DNA of 31,920 bases from the NCBI GenBank assembly GCA_020024695.1, contig JAHHTK010000011.1:1-31920 (forward strand), written 5' to 3'. Made by a program: the position numbers and the translations under genes. Each line of letters opens with the position of its first letter. Position 1 is the first letter of the stretch. Below the pieces are notes generated by a model that worked only from the letters and a program-made list of their open reading frames with translations, was not told the DNA's origin and did no database searches. Positions 1 to 9,329 of the stretch are shown here, piece after piece. Origin of the DNA: Ureaplasma sp. Lineage in GTDB: Bacteria; Bacillota_I; Bacilli_A; Mycoplasmatales; Mycoplasmoidaceae.

Positions 1-14
1 TTTTTTAAATATAA

Positions 15-257
15 TTAAGCGTTTGCGTTAATGTGTTTTGATAAACGACTTTTTAAACGTCTTGCTTTATTTTTGTGAATAACGCCGTGTGCTAATGTTC
101 GATCAATTTGTGAACATGCTGCGATGTAGCTTGCTTCAGTGCCTTCTGCTTTAGTTTTTTTGATTTGTGTTTTCATTGCACTTAATTTAGCGTGGTTTGC
201 TACGTGACGTTTAACATCAGCTCTATGACTTTTTTCGTTTGAAACGATATTTGCCAT
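15..257 (-). CDS. rpsT: 30S ribosomal protein S20
   Basis: An 80-residue, very Lys/Arg-rich protein that begins MANIVSNEKSHRADVKRH, typical of bacterial S20, which binds 16S rRNA early in 30S assembly. The length is close to the usual 82-88 residues. A Shine-Dalgarno sequence (AAAGGAT on the minus strand, plus positions 264-270) lies 6 nt upstream of the ATG and fixes the start. It is the only gene on this strand at the left end and is transcribed divergently from the alaS cluster. Its 3' end reaches almost to the window edge, so any terminator lies outside. Confidence 0.95.
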   Translation of the reverse strand: MANIVSNEKSHRADVKRHVANHAKLSAMKTQIKKTKAEGTEASYIAACSQIDRTLAHGVIHKNKARRLKSRLSKHINANA

Positions 258-333
258 GAAACAATCCTTTCGAGATTTTTTATGTAAATTATTATGTTTT
301 AATAATCATTGATTATTTACTAATCATTGTTTA

Positions 334-339
334 ATTATA
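334..339 (-). promoter_or_regulatory. Candidate -10 box for rpsT
   Basis: The minus strand reads TATAAT here (plus strand ATTATA), about 77 nt upstream of the rpsT start. No convincing -35 is visible 16-18 nt further upstream, only TTATTA at plus 357-362. The predicted leader contains a short TGATTA/TAATCA hairpin (plus 310-326). Because the region is almost pure A+T, chance TATAAT matches are common, so this is tentative. Confidence 0.4.
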
Positions 340-354
340 CATTAATATTAATAA

Positions 355-360
355 TATAAT
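355..360 (+). promoter_or_regulatory. Candidate -10 box for the alaS cluster
   Basis: TATAAT lies 31 nt upstream of the ATG at 392. With a start about 7 nt downstream it would leave a leader of about 25 nt. No good -35 is seen at normal spacing. It lies back to back with the candidate rpsT -10 box, so the 258-391 gap would hold two divergent promoters. The evidence is a motif match in A+T-rich DNA only. Confidence 0.4.
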
Positions 361-391
361 AATTATATATTTAGATATTTCGTGAATTTTA

Positions 392-688
392 ATGGCAAAC
401 TTGAAAATGAAACCACTCCCAATTGAAATTGAAACCCATTTACAAGAACTATGATCACAATTGCATTCCAAATTTAGTCAAATGGCTCGAATTTGACAAG
501 CGAATGCAATTTTAAATGACAGTTATGAACAAACTTTCAGCAAATTTAAAGATTCTTGCCTTGAAATTTGTTTGGAGTATTTAAAATATAAATTGAACAA
601 TTTTGATTCACAATTATATTTAGAGAATATAATTCAATATTTAAACCATTTAATTCAAAATTTAATCGATAGCATATCAGAAAGTTAA
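392..688 (+). CDS. Hypothetical protein, 98 aa, upstream of alaS
   Basis: With TGA read as Trp this is an uninterrupted 99-codon frame starting MANLKMKPLPIEIETHLQEL and ending in TAA. Two in-frame TGA codons (after QEL and after ARI) break it under the standard code. The product is rich in Leu, Ile, Asn, Gln and aromatics, has no hydrophobic segment long enough for a membrane helix, and looks mostly alpha-helical. I do not recognise the family. It is followed after only 6 nt by alaS on the same strand, so co-transcription and possibly translational coupling are likely. No clear Shine-Dalgarno sequence precedes it. That it fills the space between the divergent promoter region and alaS with an open frame supports a real gene, but no homology is seen. 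Confidence 0.6.
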
Positions 689-694
689 CTTATT

Positions 695-3406
695 ATGAAG
701 AAATTAACAGCCAGTGAAATTCGCAATACTTGAATTCACTATTTCCAAAACCAAAACCACTTATGAGTTCCATCAGCATCATTAATTCCTAAAAATGACC
801 CAAGTCTGTTATGAATTAACTCTGGGGTGGCAACTTTAAAATCATATTTTAGTGGGAAAGAAAATCCACCTGCACCACGATTAACTAACTCCCAAAAAGC
901 TTTACGTACCAATGACTTTTTTAACGTCGGGGTTACGAGTCGTCACCATACCTTATTTGAAATGTTAGGGAACTTTTCGATTGGAGATTACTTTAAAACT
1001 GAAGCGATCGGTTTTGCGTTTGATTTATTAATGAACCACTACGGGATTGATTTAAACCGTTTATGATTCACTATTTATGAAGAAGATGATGTCGCTTATG
1101 ACACCTGAACCAAATTAGGCGTTAGTCCTGAAAGAATCTTAAAATGTAACCGTGATCGGAACTTTTGAGATGTTGGAAACGGTCCTTGTGGTCCATGTAC
1201 TGAAATCCATTATGATCGGGGTGAAAAATATGACCCTGACCACATCGGTGACCGTTTAATTAAAGAAGATTTAGAAAATGACCGTTATGTTGAAATCTGA
1301 AACATTGTTTTCAGTCAATACAACAATGATGGCACTAACCACTATAGTGAATTAGCACGAAAAAATATTGATACTGGAGCGGGTTTAGAAAGACTTGCAT
1401 GTATTTCACAAGATGTGCCAACTAACTTTGATACTGACCTCTTCCAACCCATTATTAAAGCAGTAAACCGTCATTCAAACAAAAACTATGATATGGATAA
1501 CTACTTTAAAAAAGATCCTGAACAAGAAAAAATTAACTTTGCTTACCGTGTCATTAGTGACCACTTAAGAGCAAGTGTCTTTGCTATTGCTGACGGAGCC
1601 ATTCCAAGTAATAAAGAAAGAGGTTATATCTTAAGACGTTTAATTCGTCGTGCCATCGTTTTTGGTCACAAATTAGGTCTTGATGACGCTGCCTTTTTAA
1701 TGGATGGAATTGATGCGATTGTTAACACCATGAAAGATTTCTATCCTTATTTAGTTGAAAAAAGAGACTTTGTGGTTGAAATCATCTTAAAAGAATTTAA
1801 TTTATTCAAAAAGACCCTTGAAACAGGTTTAAAAGTCTTTAACAATGCCATCAAAAATGACGCTCTTGATGACCAAACAGTTTTCCATTTAGTGGATACC
1901 TATGGTTTCCCAATTGAAATGATCAATGAGTTAGCCCATGAAAACAATAAAACCATTGATATGGATGCCTTCCATGAAAACTTTAAAAAACACCAAAGTA
2001 TTTCTAATGCTAACAATAATATTAAAGCCATGGATACCCAAATTGATGTTTTAATGAACTTAACTGAAAAGGGTGAATTCTTATATGAAACCTTTGAAAT
2101 TAAGGACGCTAAAGTCATTAAATTATTTGATATGAACTGAACCCCAGTTGACCATTTAGTTGGTGAAGGATATGTTTTATTTGATAGAACTCCATTTTAT
2201 GCAACCAGCGGGGGTCAATTACATGACACTGGAACTATTAATGATGTAATGGTCATTAATGATGTCTTTAAAGCTCCAAACCGTACTCATGTTCACCATG
2301 TCTTAAACGCTAATTTAACTTTAAACCAAGTGGTTGATTTAAAAATTAATGAACAAGACCGTTTATTAATTATGAAAAACCACTCCGTGGAACACTTATT
2401 ACAAGCTGCTTTGAAAGAATTAATTACTGATGATATTAAACAAGAAGGGGCTTTCAAATCACCTCAAAAAGTGACCCTTGACTTTAGTTATCACCAAAAA
2501 TTCACTTCTGATCAATTAAGTGCTATCCAAACATGAGTCAATAATGTCATTAACCAACAAATTCCAATTGAAGTTTTAAATATGGATTTAGCTGAAGCGA
2601 AAGCCGCTGGTGCTCTTGGCTATTTTGAAGATGTTTATAAAAAAATTGAAGGTAAATTAAGAGTCATTAAAATGGGTGATAAATCCATGGAATTATGTGG
2701 GGGAACCCATGCTCACAATACTAACGACATTGAAGTCTTTAGAATTGTTGATTACTATAGTTTAGGTTCTGGTTCGTGAAGAATTGAAGCAATTACTTCC
2801 CAAAATACCGTCGATAACTATTTAGCTAACTTAGTTGATGATTTTGAAGAAAAAACAAGTGTCATTGCTAATGAAATTGCTAAATATGACCCTGATATGG
2901 ATGAATATCACAAGAAATATCAAGAAGTTATGGACCAATTAAAAGTGTTACCATTATGAGAAACTTCAGGGGCAATGTTAGATTTTCTTGGTTGAGCCAA
3001 CCAATACAAGAAACGTTTAATTGCTCAACACGACTTAAGTTTAACCAATGAATTAACCAAAATGGTACTTGACCAACCAAGTTTCTTAAAACAAATTAGT
3101 GTTGATGAAAAATATAGTTTAACCTCTATTACCAATGCCATTGGTGACATCATTAACCAAATGGAAAGCGGGTTTGTTTTAATTATGCGAACCAACGAAG
3201 ATAAGATTCAATATTATTTAGCAACTAACCCAAACTATGCGAAAGCACACAACATTAATTTAAATAACATTATTAAAGTGGTGAATAGTCAATTAAATAC
3301 CCGTGGTGGTGGGAAACCATTTACTGTTCAAGGGGGTGTTTTAGCTGCTCAAAAAGACGCTTTAATCCAAATTATTGACCAAGGAATTGCTCAATATCAT
3401 GCGTAA
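695..3406 (+). CDS. alaS: Alanyl-tRNA synthetase
   Basis: The enzyme charges tRNA-Ala with alanine and hydrolyses mischarged Ser/Gly-tRNA. At 903 residues it is close to the family's usual 870-900. The class II catalytic core is at the N-terminus: RHHTLFEMLGNFSIGDYFK around residues 85-110, and the glycine motif DTGAGLERL near residue 230. The helical tRNA-binding part follows (VISDHLRASVFAIADG). The editing domain keeps all four metal ligands: H563 and H567 in NHSVEH, and C668 and H672 in CGGTH. A C-terminal C-Ala/DHHA1-like part has the GGGKP motif near the end. Several in-frame TGA codons encode Trp. The start is the ATG 6 nt after the small upstream gene; only a weak AAAG precedes it. The 3' end overlaps ruvX by 8 nt. 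Confidence 0.97.
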
Positions 3407-3824
3407 GATTGGGCTTGATTTAGGATCTAAAACTCTCGGGATAGCGACTACAGATTTTGGTGAAGAAATTGCCATTGGGTTAACTACGTTAAACTACCAT
3501 GCCAAGGATTTAGTGGCCCTTGGCCATAGTTTAAGAAAATATCTTGATACCAATGGTTATGAATTTGATACCATTGTGATTGGCTATCCTACCTTTGTAA
3601 AAAGTGGGGAACCAACTCCCACTGGTTTGTTAGTGGACCAATTGATTCCGATTTTGCAAAAAATCTATCCAAAGGTTCAAATTGTCAAACAAGATGAACA
3701 ATTTTCTACCATGGACGCAAGTGAACAACTAATGGACATGGGCTATAAAGCTTCGCAACGAAAAAAGATTATTGACACGAAAGCTGCCGAAATAATTTTG
3801 TCTCGTTGATTACAAAAACAATAA
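3399..3824 (+). CDS. ruvX: Putative pre-16S rRNA nuclease / Holliday junction resolvase-like protein (YqgF)
   Basis: A 141-residue protein of the YqgF/RuvX RNase H-fold family, whose members mature the 5' end of 16S rRNA and have also been linked to recombination. The family motifs are present: GLDLGSKTLGIA with D7, IVIGYP mid-protein, DEQFSTMDA with D99/E100, and the C-terminal DTKAAEIIL with D126, giving the expected acidic metal-binding set. The chosen start is the ATG inside the last codons of alaS (8-nt overlap); it begins MRKIGLDLGSK exactly as the family does, whereas a longer in-frame start at 3375 would add eight residues encoded inside alaS. One TGA near the end encodes Trp. The alaS-yqgF pairing is common in Firmicutes and mollicutes and implies translational coupling. 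Confidence 0.93.
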
Positions 3825-3830
3825 TTTTGA

Positions 3831-3870
3831 ACCCTTTGATTTATAACTAAATCAAGGGGTTTCCTTTCTT
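3831..3870 (+). terminator. Hairpin after ruvX, possible terminator
   Basis: A 13-bp stem (left arm 3831-3843, right arm 3848-3860, one G-U pair) with a 4-nt loop is followed by a T-rich but interrupted run, TTCCTTTCTTT. It lies between ruvX and ligA, 38 nt before the ligA ATG. This would separate alaS-ruvX from ligA, but I see no good promoter between the hairpin and ligA, so partial read-through or an RNA processing/stability hairpin is also possible. Confidence 0.55.
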
Positions 3871-3898
3871 TAACAACCCACTTAAAAAAGGATCGTAT

Positions 3899-5911
3899 AT
3901 GAGTGATACAAACATTAAGTTAGAAATTGAACGTTTACGTCAAAAAATTAACCAATGAAACTATGAATATTATGCACTGGATAATCCCAGCGTTTCAGAT
4001 GCTGTGTTTGATAAAGCAATGCAAGAATTGATTCAGTTAGAAAAACAATATCCCCAATATAAAACAAAAGATTCACCAACTGTACGGGTTGGGGGATATG
4101 TTTCTGATAAATTTGAAAAAATTAAACACCCCAAACCCATGATGAGTTTAGATAATGTCTTTGACAAACAAGAATTACACCACTGGTTAAGTGATTTAGA
4201 CAAAACCTTAGACACTAGAAATTTAGCTTTTAGCGTGGAACCTAAAATTGATGGGTTATCCATTGCTTTAATTTATGAACACGGGAAATTAGTCCGTGCT
4301 GTCACCAGAGGTGATGGCAAAGTTGGTGAAGATGTAACCACTAATGTCAAGACGATTAAGACCGTCCCTTTATATATTAAAACGGATTTAGCCCATGTCG
4401 AAGTTCGGGGGGAAGTGTATATGGACAAGCAAGATTTTGCTAATTTAAATGCTAATCTTGAAGATAATAAAACTCCGTTTGCCAACCCCAGAAACGCTGC
4501 GGCTGGAACCTTAAGAACACTCGATTCAGCAATTGTAGCGAACCGAAAATTGAAACAATTTTCATATTATTTACCAGATGCTTTAGAAATGGGTTTAAAT
4601 AGTCAACATGAAGCAATTGAATGAATGCGAGACCATAAATTTAATGTGGCACCCATTATTAAAATTGTGACTGGGATTGAAAATGTTTTAAAAGCCGTTG
4701 ATGAAATCACGGCCCTAAGGCCAAGTTTAGATTATCAAATTGATGGAATTGTCATCAAGGTTGATAACATGCATTTATATGATGAAATTGGCTCTACTTC
4801 TAAATTTCCTAAGTGAGCTATCGCTTATAAATTTGAACCAGTAGTTGAACAAACTGTCATTCAGTCAATCACTCCTAGTGTTGGGCGAACTGGCAAAATT
4901 ACTTATACAGCAAATGTAGCTCCAATTGAAGTAGATGGGTCTGTAATTGCCAATGCCACTTTAAATAATTTAGAATACATTCACCAAAAAGATATTCGGA
5001 TCAATGACACCATTTATTTATTTAAAGCAGGGGATGTGATTCCTTATGTTGAAGGGGTAAACTTAGATAAAAGAACTTCAGATTGTCAAGTTTATGAAGG
5101 AATTGAATACTGTCCTAGTTGTCAATCATTATTAATTAAAGAACCAGGTGAAATTGACCAATTCTGTCCCAACCATGAACAATGTCAAGAACAATTAATT
5201 AAAACCATTGATTTCTTTGCAAGCAGGGACTGTATGAATATTTTAGGGTTATCTGAAGCCATTATTGCCAAATTCTTTGCTAACCAAATTATTCATGACA
5301 GTGCTGATCTTTATAATTTAGCTGCCAAGAGTGAATTAATTTATTCTTTAGATTTAAAAATTAAACACAAAAGTTTAACTAATTTATTATCAGCCATTGA
5401 AGCTTCTAAACACAATTCTTGTGAACGCTTATTTAATGGACTAGGCATTCGTCACATTGGTAAAGAAAGTGCCAAGAAATTATGTGCCCATTTTAAAAAC
5501 ATTCACCATATTATGGATGCGTCATTTGAACAATTGATTGAAGTTAATGATATTGGGGAAGAAACAGCCCAATCTATTTTAAATTTCTTTGCCAACCCTT
5601 TAAACCAAGCGTTAATGGCTAAATTTGAACAAGCGGGATTAAACTTTGATTACAAAGTTGATTTAAATGGTTATGAAGATGTCTATGTGGATCCTCAATA
5701 TGAAAACAAGACGTGTGTCATCACAGGAACCTTTAGTCTTCCTCGGGACCAAATTAAGTTTATCTTACAAAATCTTTATCATTGTAAAGTGACTGAAAGT
5801 GTGACTAAGAAAACCGATTTTGTCTTAGTTGGACAAAATGCAGGTTCAAAAGCAAAGCGAGCCGAAGAATTAAAAATTCCGATGATTTCAGAACTTTTTT
5901 GAGAAAAATAA
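3899..5911 (+). CDS. ligA: NAD-dependent DNA ligase
   Basis: LigA seals nicks in duplex DNA using NAD+ in replication and repair. The 670-residue length is standard. In order: an N-terminal Ia region (YALDNPSVSDAVFDKAM), the adenylation domain with the active-site lysine K116 in EPKIDGLS, then the OB fold. The zinc finger has C405, C408, C423 and C429 (C-x2-C-x14-C-x5-C). The helix-hairpin-helix repeats include GLGIRHIGKESAKKL and NDIGEETAQSI, and a BRCT domain runs from about residue 600 (NKTCVITGTFSLPRDQ) to the end. A Shine-Dalgarno-like AAAAAAGGAT precedes the ATG. Four Trp positions use TGA or TGG; the TGG in HHWLS is unusual for this window. The gene precedes the ribosomal superoperon by a 191-nt control region. 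Confidence 0.97.
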
Positions 5912-5949
5912 ACGAAATTTAAAAAAATCAAGAAATTTGAGGGATTTAC

Positions 5950-5977
5950 TTGCAAATTTTGGCTCAATACATAAAAT
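5950..5977 (+). promoter_or_regulatory. Candidate promoter of the S10 superoperon
   Basis: TTGCAA at 5950-5955 and TAAAAT at 5972-5977, separated by 16 nt, are reasonable sigma-70-type -35 and -10 boxes (4/6 and 5/6 matches). The predicted start is around 5984, so the transcript would open almost directly with the long hairpin at 5991-6052. The position in the only sizeable gap before rpsJ supports the call; no other box pair in this gap is better. Confidence 0.55.
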
Positions 5978-5990
5978 AAATAAGGTTTTA

Positions 5991-6052
5991 TTATTACCGA
6001 GATTGCTAATACACTAAAATTAGTTGTCTTGTATTAGGTAACTCGATAATAA
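5991..6052 (+). promoter_or_regulatory. Long hairpin in the S10 operon leader
   Basis: The two ends are inverted copies. 5991-6001 (TTATTACCGAG) pairs with 6042-6052 (CTCGATAATAA) with one mismatch. After a small internal loop, the inner TAATACA-type arm (about 6006-6013) pairs with TGTATTA near 6030. The apical loop is about 16 nt. No T-run follows, so it is not a standard terminator of ligA. It sits at the very 5' end of the predicted S10 mRNA, where E. coli has an unrelated L4-responsive leader. Whether this one regulates, or protects the 5' end, is inference. Confidence 0.6.
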
Positions 6053-6065
6053 ATAATTCTGATTC

Positions 6066-6083
6066 GTATCAATTAATCGATAC
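6066..6083 (+). promoter_or_regulatory. Interrupted palindrome next to the rpsJ ribosome binding site
   Basis: An 18-nt near-palindrome with arms GTATC and GATAC around AATTAATC ends 3 nt before the AAAGG that probably serves as the rpsJ Shine-Dalgarno (6086-6090). It could form a small hairpin just 5' of the ribosome binding site or be a DNA operator. The AAAGG-to-ATG spacing is long (about 12 nt), so translation of rpsJ may not be maximal. Function is not known. Confidence 0.35.
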
Positions 6084-6102
6084 AGAAAGGCAACTAAAAT
6101 CA

Positions 6103-6429
6103 ATGAATCAAGAATTACGGATTAAAGTTAGTTCGTATGATCACAAAACTCTTGACAGTACAGTGAGAAAACTTGTTGAAACTGTAAAAGCAAGTGGTTG
6201 TGACATCAAAGGACCAATTCCTTTACCAACAAAACGTGAAATTTTCACAATCTTACGTAGTCCTCACGTCAATAAATCAAGTCGTGAACAATTCGAACGT
6301 AAAACACATAAAAGAGTATTAGTACTTACTAATCCAAGTTCTGATACTTTAATGAAATTAAAAACTTTTGTAGTTCCAGCAAGTGTAGCTATTAAAGTTG
6401 TAACAAACAAAGAAGTGAAAGGTAAATAA
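6103..6429 (+). CDS. rpsJ: 30S ribosomal protein S10
   Basis: 108 residues, slightly longer than the usual 102-105. Family motifs are clear: LRIKVSSYDHKTLD at the N-terminus, GPIPLPTKREIFTILRSPHVNK in the middle with the conserved SPHVNK, and REQFERKTHKR in the loop that enters the 30S head. S10 also pairs with NusB in antitermination in other bacteria. It is the first gene of the superoperon, preceded by the hairpin leader and followed by rplC after 5 nt. Confidence 0.97.
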   Translation: MNQELRIKVSSYDHKTLDSTVRKLVETVKASGCDIKGPIPLPTKREIFTILRSPHVNKSSREQFERKTHKRVLVLTNPSSDTLMKLKTFVVPASVAIKVVTNKEVKGK

Positions 6430-6434
6430 ACTGT

Positions 6435-7139
6435 ATGAAAGGCTTAGTTGGAACAAAAATTGGTATGACCCAAATGTTTACAACTGATGGAAATAAAGTT
6501 CCAGTTACAGTTGTTTACGTTGAACCAAACCAAGTAATTGGTGTTAAAACTCAAGAAAAAGATGGCTATGTTGCAACCCAAGTTGGTTACTACACAGTCA
6601 GTGAAAACAAATTAAACAAACCAGAAAACGGTATTTTCAAAAAAGTCGGTAGCGAACCTAAGAGATACATTCGTGAATTACGTAATGTCGATGGTTACAA
6701 TGTCGGTGACTTAATTAAAGTTGACGCATTTAACGCAGGCGACATCGTAGATGTTCAAGGAATTACCAAAGGTCACGGATTTACTGGATCAATTAAACGT
6801 CACAACTTTTCAGTTGGTCCTTTAGGTCACGGTGCAGGTTACCCACACCGTTACGTTGGTTCAATCGCAGGTGGCCGTGGGGGTTCTCAAGCACAACGTG
6901 TTTTCAAGGGAACTGAATTACCAGGTCACTACGGACATGAAACAGTCACCATGACTAACTTAACAGTTATGAAGGTTGACTTAGAAAACAATCTTATTTT
7001 AATTAAAGGTTCTCTTCCAGGACCAAACAATAGTTTAGTTAAAATTAAAACAACTAAACACCGTGCTAATAAAGGCGGATTCGTTGAATTAGTATCAAAC
7101 AAAGAAGATACAAGTAAAACCGAAGAAGCATCAAACTAA
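6435..7139 (+). CDS. rplC: 50S ribosomal protein L3
   Basis: 234 residues. The start MKGLVGTKIGMTQMF is typical of bacterial L3, and the extended loop that reaches toward the peptidyl transferase centre is recognisable (GPLGHGAGYPHRYVGSIAGG, then GHYGHE). L3 is an assembly initiator of the 50S subunit. The tail VSNKEDTSKTEEASN is an acidic/polar extension of about 15-20 residues beyond the common end. The ATG follows the rpsJ stop by 5 nt, with no strong Shine-Dalgarno, suggesting coupling. Confidence 0.97.
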   Translation: MKGLVGTKIGMTQMFTTDGNKVPVTVVYVEPNQVIGVKTQEKDGYVATQVGYYTVSENKLNKPENGIFKKVGSEPKRYIRELRNVDGYNVGDLIKVDAFNAGDIVDVQGITKGHGFTGSIKRHNFSVGPLGHGAGYPHRYVGSIAGGRGGSQAQRVFKGTELPGHYGHETVTMTNLTVMKVDLENNLILIKGSLPGPNNSLVKIKTTKHRANKGGFVELVSNKEDTSKTEEASN

Positions 7140-7155
7140 TTAGGAGTCGATATTT

Positions 7156-7788
7156 ATGGCAAACATCAAATGTTTAGACTTAACTGGTAAACAAGTTAAG
7201 GACGTTGCTATTGACAGTGCTCTTTTGGTTGAAACTCCAAATCGTCAAGCAATGTTTGATTGCGTTTTAGCTGAAAATTCAGCAGAACGTCAAGGAACTC
7301 ACTCAACATTAACTAAGGGTGAAGTTCGTGGTGGTGGTAAAAAACCATGAAGACAAAAACACACTGGCCGTGCTCGTACTGGTTCTATTCGTAACCCTCA
7401 ATGAGTCGGTGGTGGAATTGTCTTCGGTCCAAAACCAAACCGTAACTACACTATTAAGGTTAATAAATCAGTACAACGTCTTGCTATGAGAAGTGCATTA
7501 ACTGATAAATTAAACCGTGATAGTTTATTCGCTTTAGTGAATGAAGCAGCTTTAACTAAACCAAGTACCAAAGCAATGGCAGCATTTATCAAAGCAGCTA
7601 ACTTAGTTGACAAGAAAGTTTTAATTATTGTTGACAAAGTTGACAACAACATTATTAAATCAACTAACAACTTACCTTTAGTCGTAACTAAATTATGAAA
7701 CCAAGTAAGTGTTCGTGACTTAATGCATGCAACCATTGTCATTGCAATGGAAAACACATTCGAAAGTTATAAAGGAAAGATTGCTTAA
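7156..7788 (+). CDS. rplD: 50S ribosomal protein L4
   Basis: 210 residues, the usual size. The exit-tunnel loop is clear: GEVRGGGKKPWRQKHTGRAR followed by GSIRNPQWVGGGIVFGPKP, with Trp encoded by TGA in both stretches. L4 lines the nascent chain tunnel and in gamma-proteobacteria represses its own operon; whether it does so here is unknown, though the leader hairpin makes the question relevant. A TAGGAG Shine-Dalgarno lies about 10 nt upstream. The stop is followed after 2 nt by rplW (TAATTATG). Confidence 0.97.
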
Positions 7789-7790
7789 TT

Positions 7791-8141
7791 ATGGAATTAA
7801 CATCAGTAATCGTAAAACCTTACTTTACAGAAAAAACTTACGTTTTACGTAATGCTTTTGCAAATGAAAAAATAGCTTTCCTTGTTAACAAAAAAGCTAA
7901 CAAACACCAAATCGGATTAGCTTTTGAAGCTATTTATGGGGTTAAACCTTTAAAAATTGCAACTGTAAATCACCATGGTGCAGCAATGAGAACTATGAGT
8001 GCTCGCCCTGGTTTTAGTAAAGATTTCAAAATTGCTTACATTACCTTACCTGAAGGGGTAAAAGTCGCAATTACTAGCGAAGAAATCGAAGAAGCTAACA
8101 AAGCAAAAGCTGACAGCAAAAAAGAAGCTAAAAGCGAATAA
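7791..8141 (+). CDS. rplW: 50S ribosomal protein L23
   Basis: 116 residues, longer than the usual 95-100. The family core MELTSVIVKPYFTEKTYVLR..FLVNKKANKHQIGLAFEAIYGVKP is unmistakable. L23 lies at the tunnel exit and is the docking site for trigger factor and SRP. The final ~20 residues (EEIEEANKAKADSKKEAKSE) are a charged, low-complexity tail absent from most homologues. Its Shine-Dalgarno (AAAGGA) lies inside the end of rplD. A 49-nt gap follows before rplB. Confidence 0.96.
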   Translation: MELTSVIVKPYFTEKTYVLRNAFANEKIAFLVNKKANKHQIGLAFEAIYGVKPLKIATVNHHGAAMRTMSARPGFSKDFKIAYITLPEGVKVAITSEEIEEANKAKADSKKEAKSE

Positions 8142-8190
8142 TCATTTATAAAATTAGATAATTGTCGCAAAGCATTATTAGGAGGCAAAT

Positions 8191-9033
8191 ATGGCAATTA
8201 AACGTGTTAAAGCTCGTTCAAGTGGTCGTCGTCAAACAATTATGATCGACTACAAATCTGTTTTAACTACATCAACTCCAGAAAAGTCATTATTAATGAC
8301 CTTACATGCTAATGCCGGCCGTAACAACCAAGGTAAAATTACTAGCCGTCACGCAGGTTCAGGAGTTAAAAGAAAATATCGTATCATCGACTTTAAACGT
8401 AACAAGGATGCAATTCCAGCAATCGTTAAGTCAGTTGAATATGATCCATACCGTACAGCATTCATTTCATTAGTTGCTTACGCTGATGGGGAAAAGAGAT
8501 ACATCTTATCACCAGAAGGCATCAAAGTTGGTGACACAATCATGAGTGGTGTTAAAGGTATTGATATTATCAAAGGTAATACTACAACCTTAGAACACAT
8601 TCCTGAAGGTACATTAGTCCATAACGTCGAACTTACACCAGGACATGGTGGTCAATTAGCACGTAGTGCTGGGGCATATGTTCAAGTTTTAGGTAACGAC
8701 GAAACAGGTGAATACATCGTCTGTAAATTAATGAGTGGTGAAGTTCGTAAAATTAGTAAGAATGCACGTGCTACTATCGGTATTGTAAGTAATGTTGATC
8801 ACAACCTTGTCAACATCGGTAAAGCAGGACGTAACCGTTGATTAGGAAACCGTCCACATGTTCGTGGTTCTGCAATGAACCCAAATGACCACCCACATGG
8901 TGGGGGTGAAGGCCGTCAACCAATTGGTAAAGACGCACCACGTACTCCATGAGGTAAACGTTGCATGGGTGTTAAAACACGTAACAACAAGAAACACTCA
9001 ACAAGTTTAATCATTAGAAGAAAGAAAGCTTAG
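8191..9033 (+). CDS. rplB: 50S ribosomal protein L2
   Basis: 280 residues, typical. Motifs include GRNNQGKITSRHAGSG near residue 45, the middle SH3-like domain, and the highly conserved C-terminal RGSAMNPNDHPHGGGEG loop with the histidine implicated in peptidyl transfer, followed by GKDAPRTPWGKR. Two Trp codons are TGA. L2 binds 23S rRNA and bridges to the 30S subunit. A strong TAGGAGG Shine-Dalgarno lies 6-7 nt before the ATG, so the gene has its own good initiation site after the 49-nt gap. Confidence 0.98.
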
Positions 9034-9042
9034 GAGTAATTA

Positions 9043-9309
9043 ATGTCTAGAAGTAGTAAAAAAGGTGCTTACGTAGAAAAAAGCCTTTACGAAAAAGTGG
9101 TAAAAATGAATGCTGCTGACAGAAAAACAAGCATTAAAACTTGAAGTCGTCGTAGTACAATTTTCCCAGAATTCGTTGGCTTAACATTCGAAGTACACAA
9201 TGGAAAGAACTTCAACAAAGTTCTTGTAACAGAAGATATGGTTGGTCACAAATTAGGTGAATTTAGCCCAACTAGAACATTCAAAGCTCATACAGAAGCT
9301 AAACGTTAA
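9043..9309 (+). CDS. rpsS: 30S ribosomal protein S19
   Basis: 88 residues, begins MSRSSKKGAYVEKSLYEKV. Contains the conserved KTWSRRSTIFPEFVGLTFEVHNGKNF block (Trp by TGA) and GHKLGEFSPTRTFKAH near the end, both diagnostic of S19, which forms a complex with S13 in the 30S head. The Shine-Dalgarno TAGGAG overlaps the stop codon of rplB, so initiation is probably coupled to rplB termination. Confidence 0.97.
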
Positions 9310-9329
9310 TTATAAGGAGAAATTAAAGC

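Noticed and set aside
695..3406. Apparent fragmentation of alaS into several short ORFs
   Set aside because: All breaks are in-frame TGA codons at Trp positions; with the mycoplasma code the gene is one intact 903-residue frame, so it is not a pseudogene. The same applies to ligA, rplB, secY, ecfA2, ecfT and both surface proteins.
4033..4485. Minus-strand ORFs inside ligA
   Set aside because: They lie wholly within a conserved gene, have no family resemblance and arise as mirror frames.
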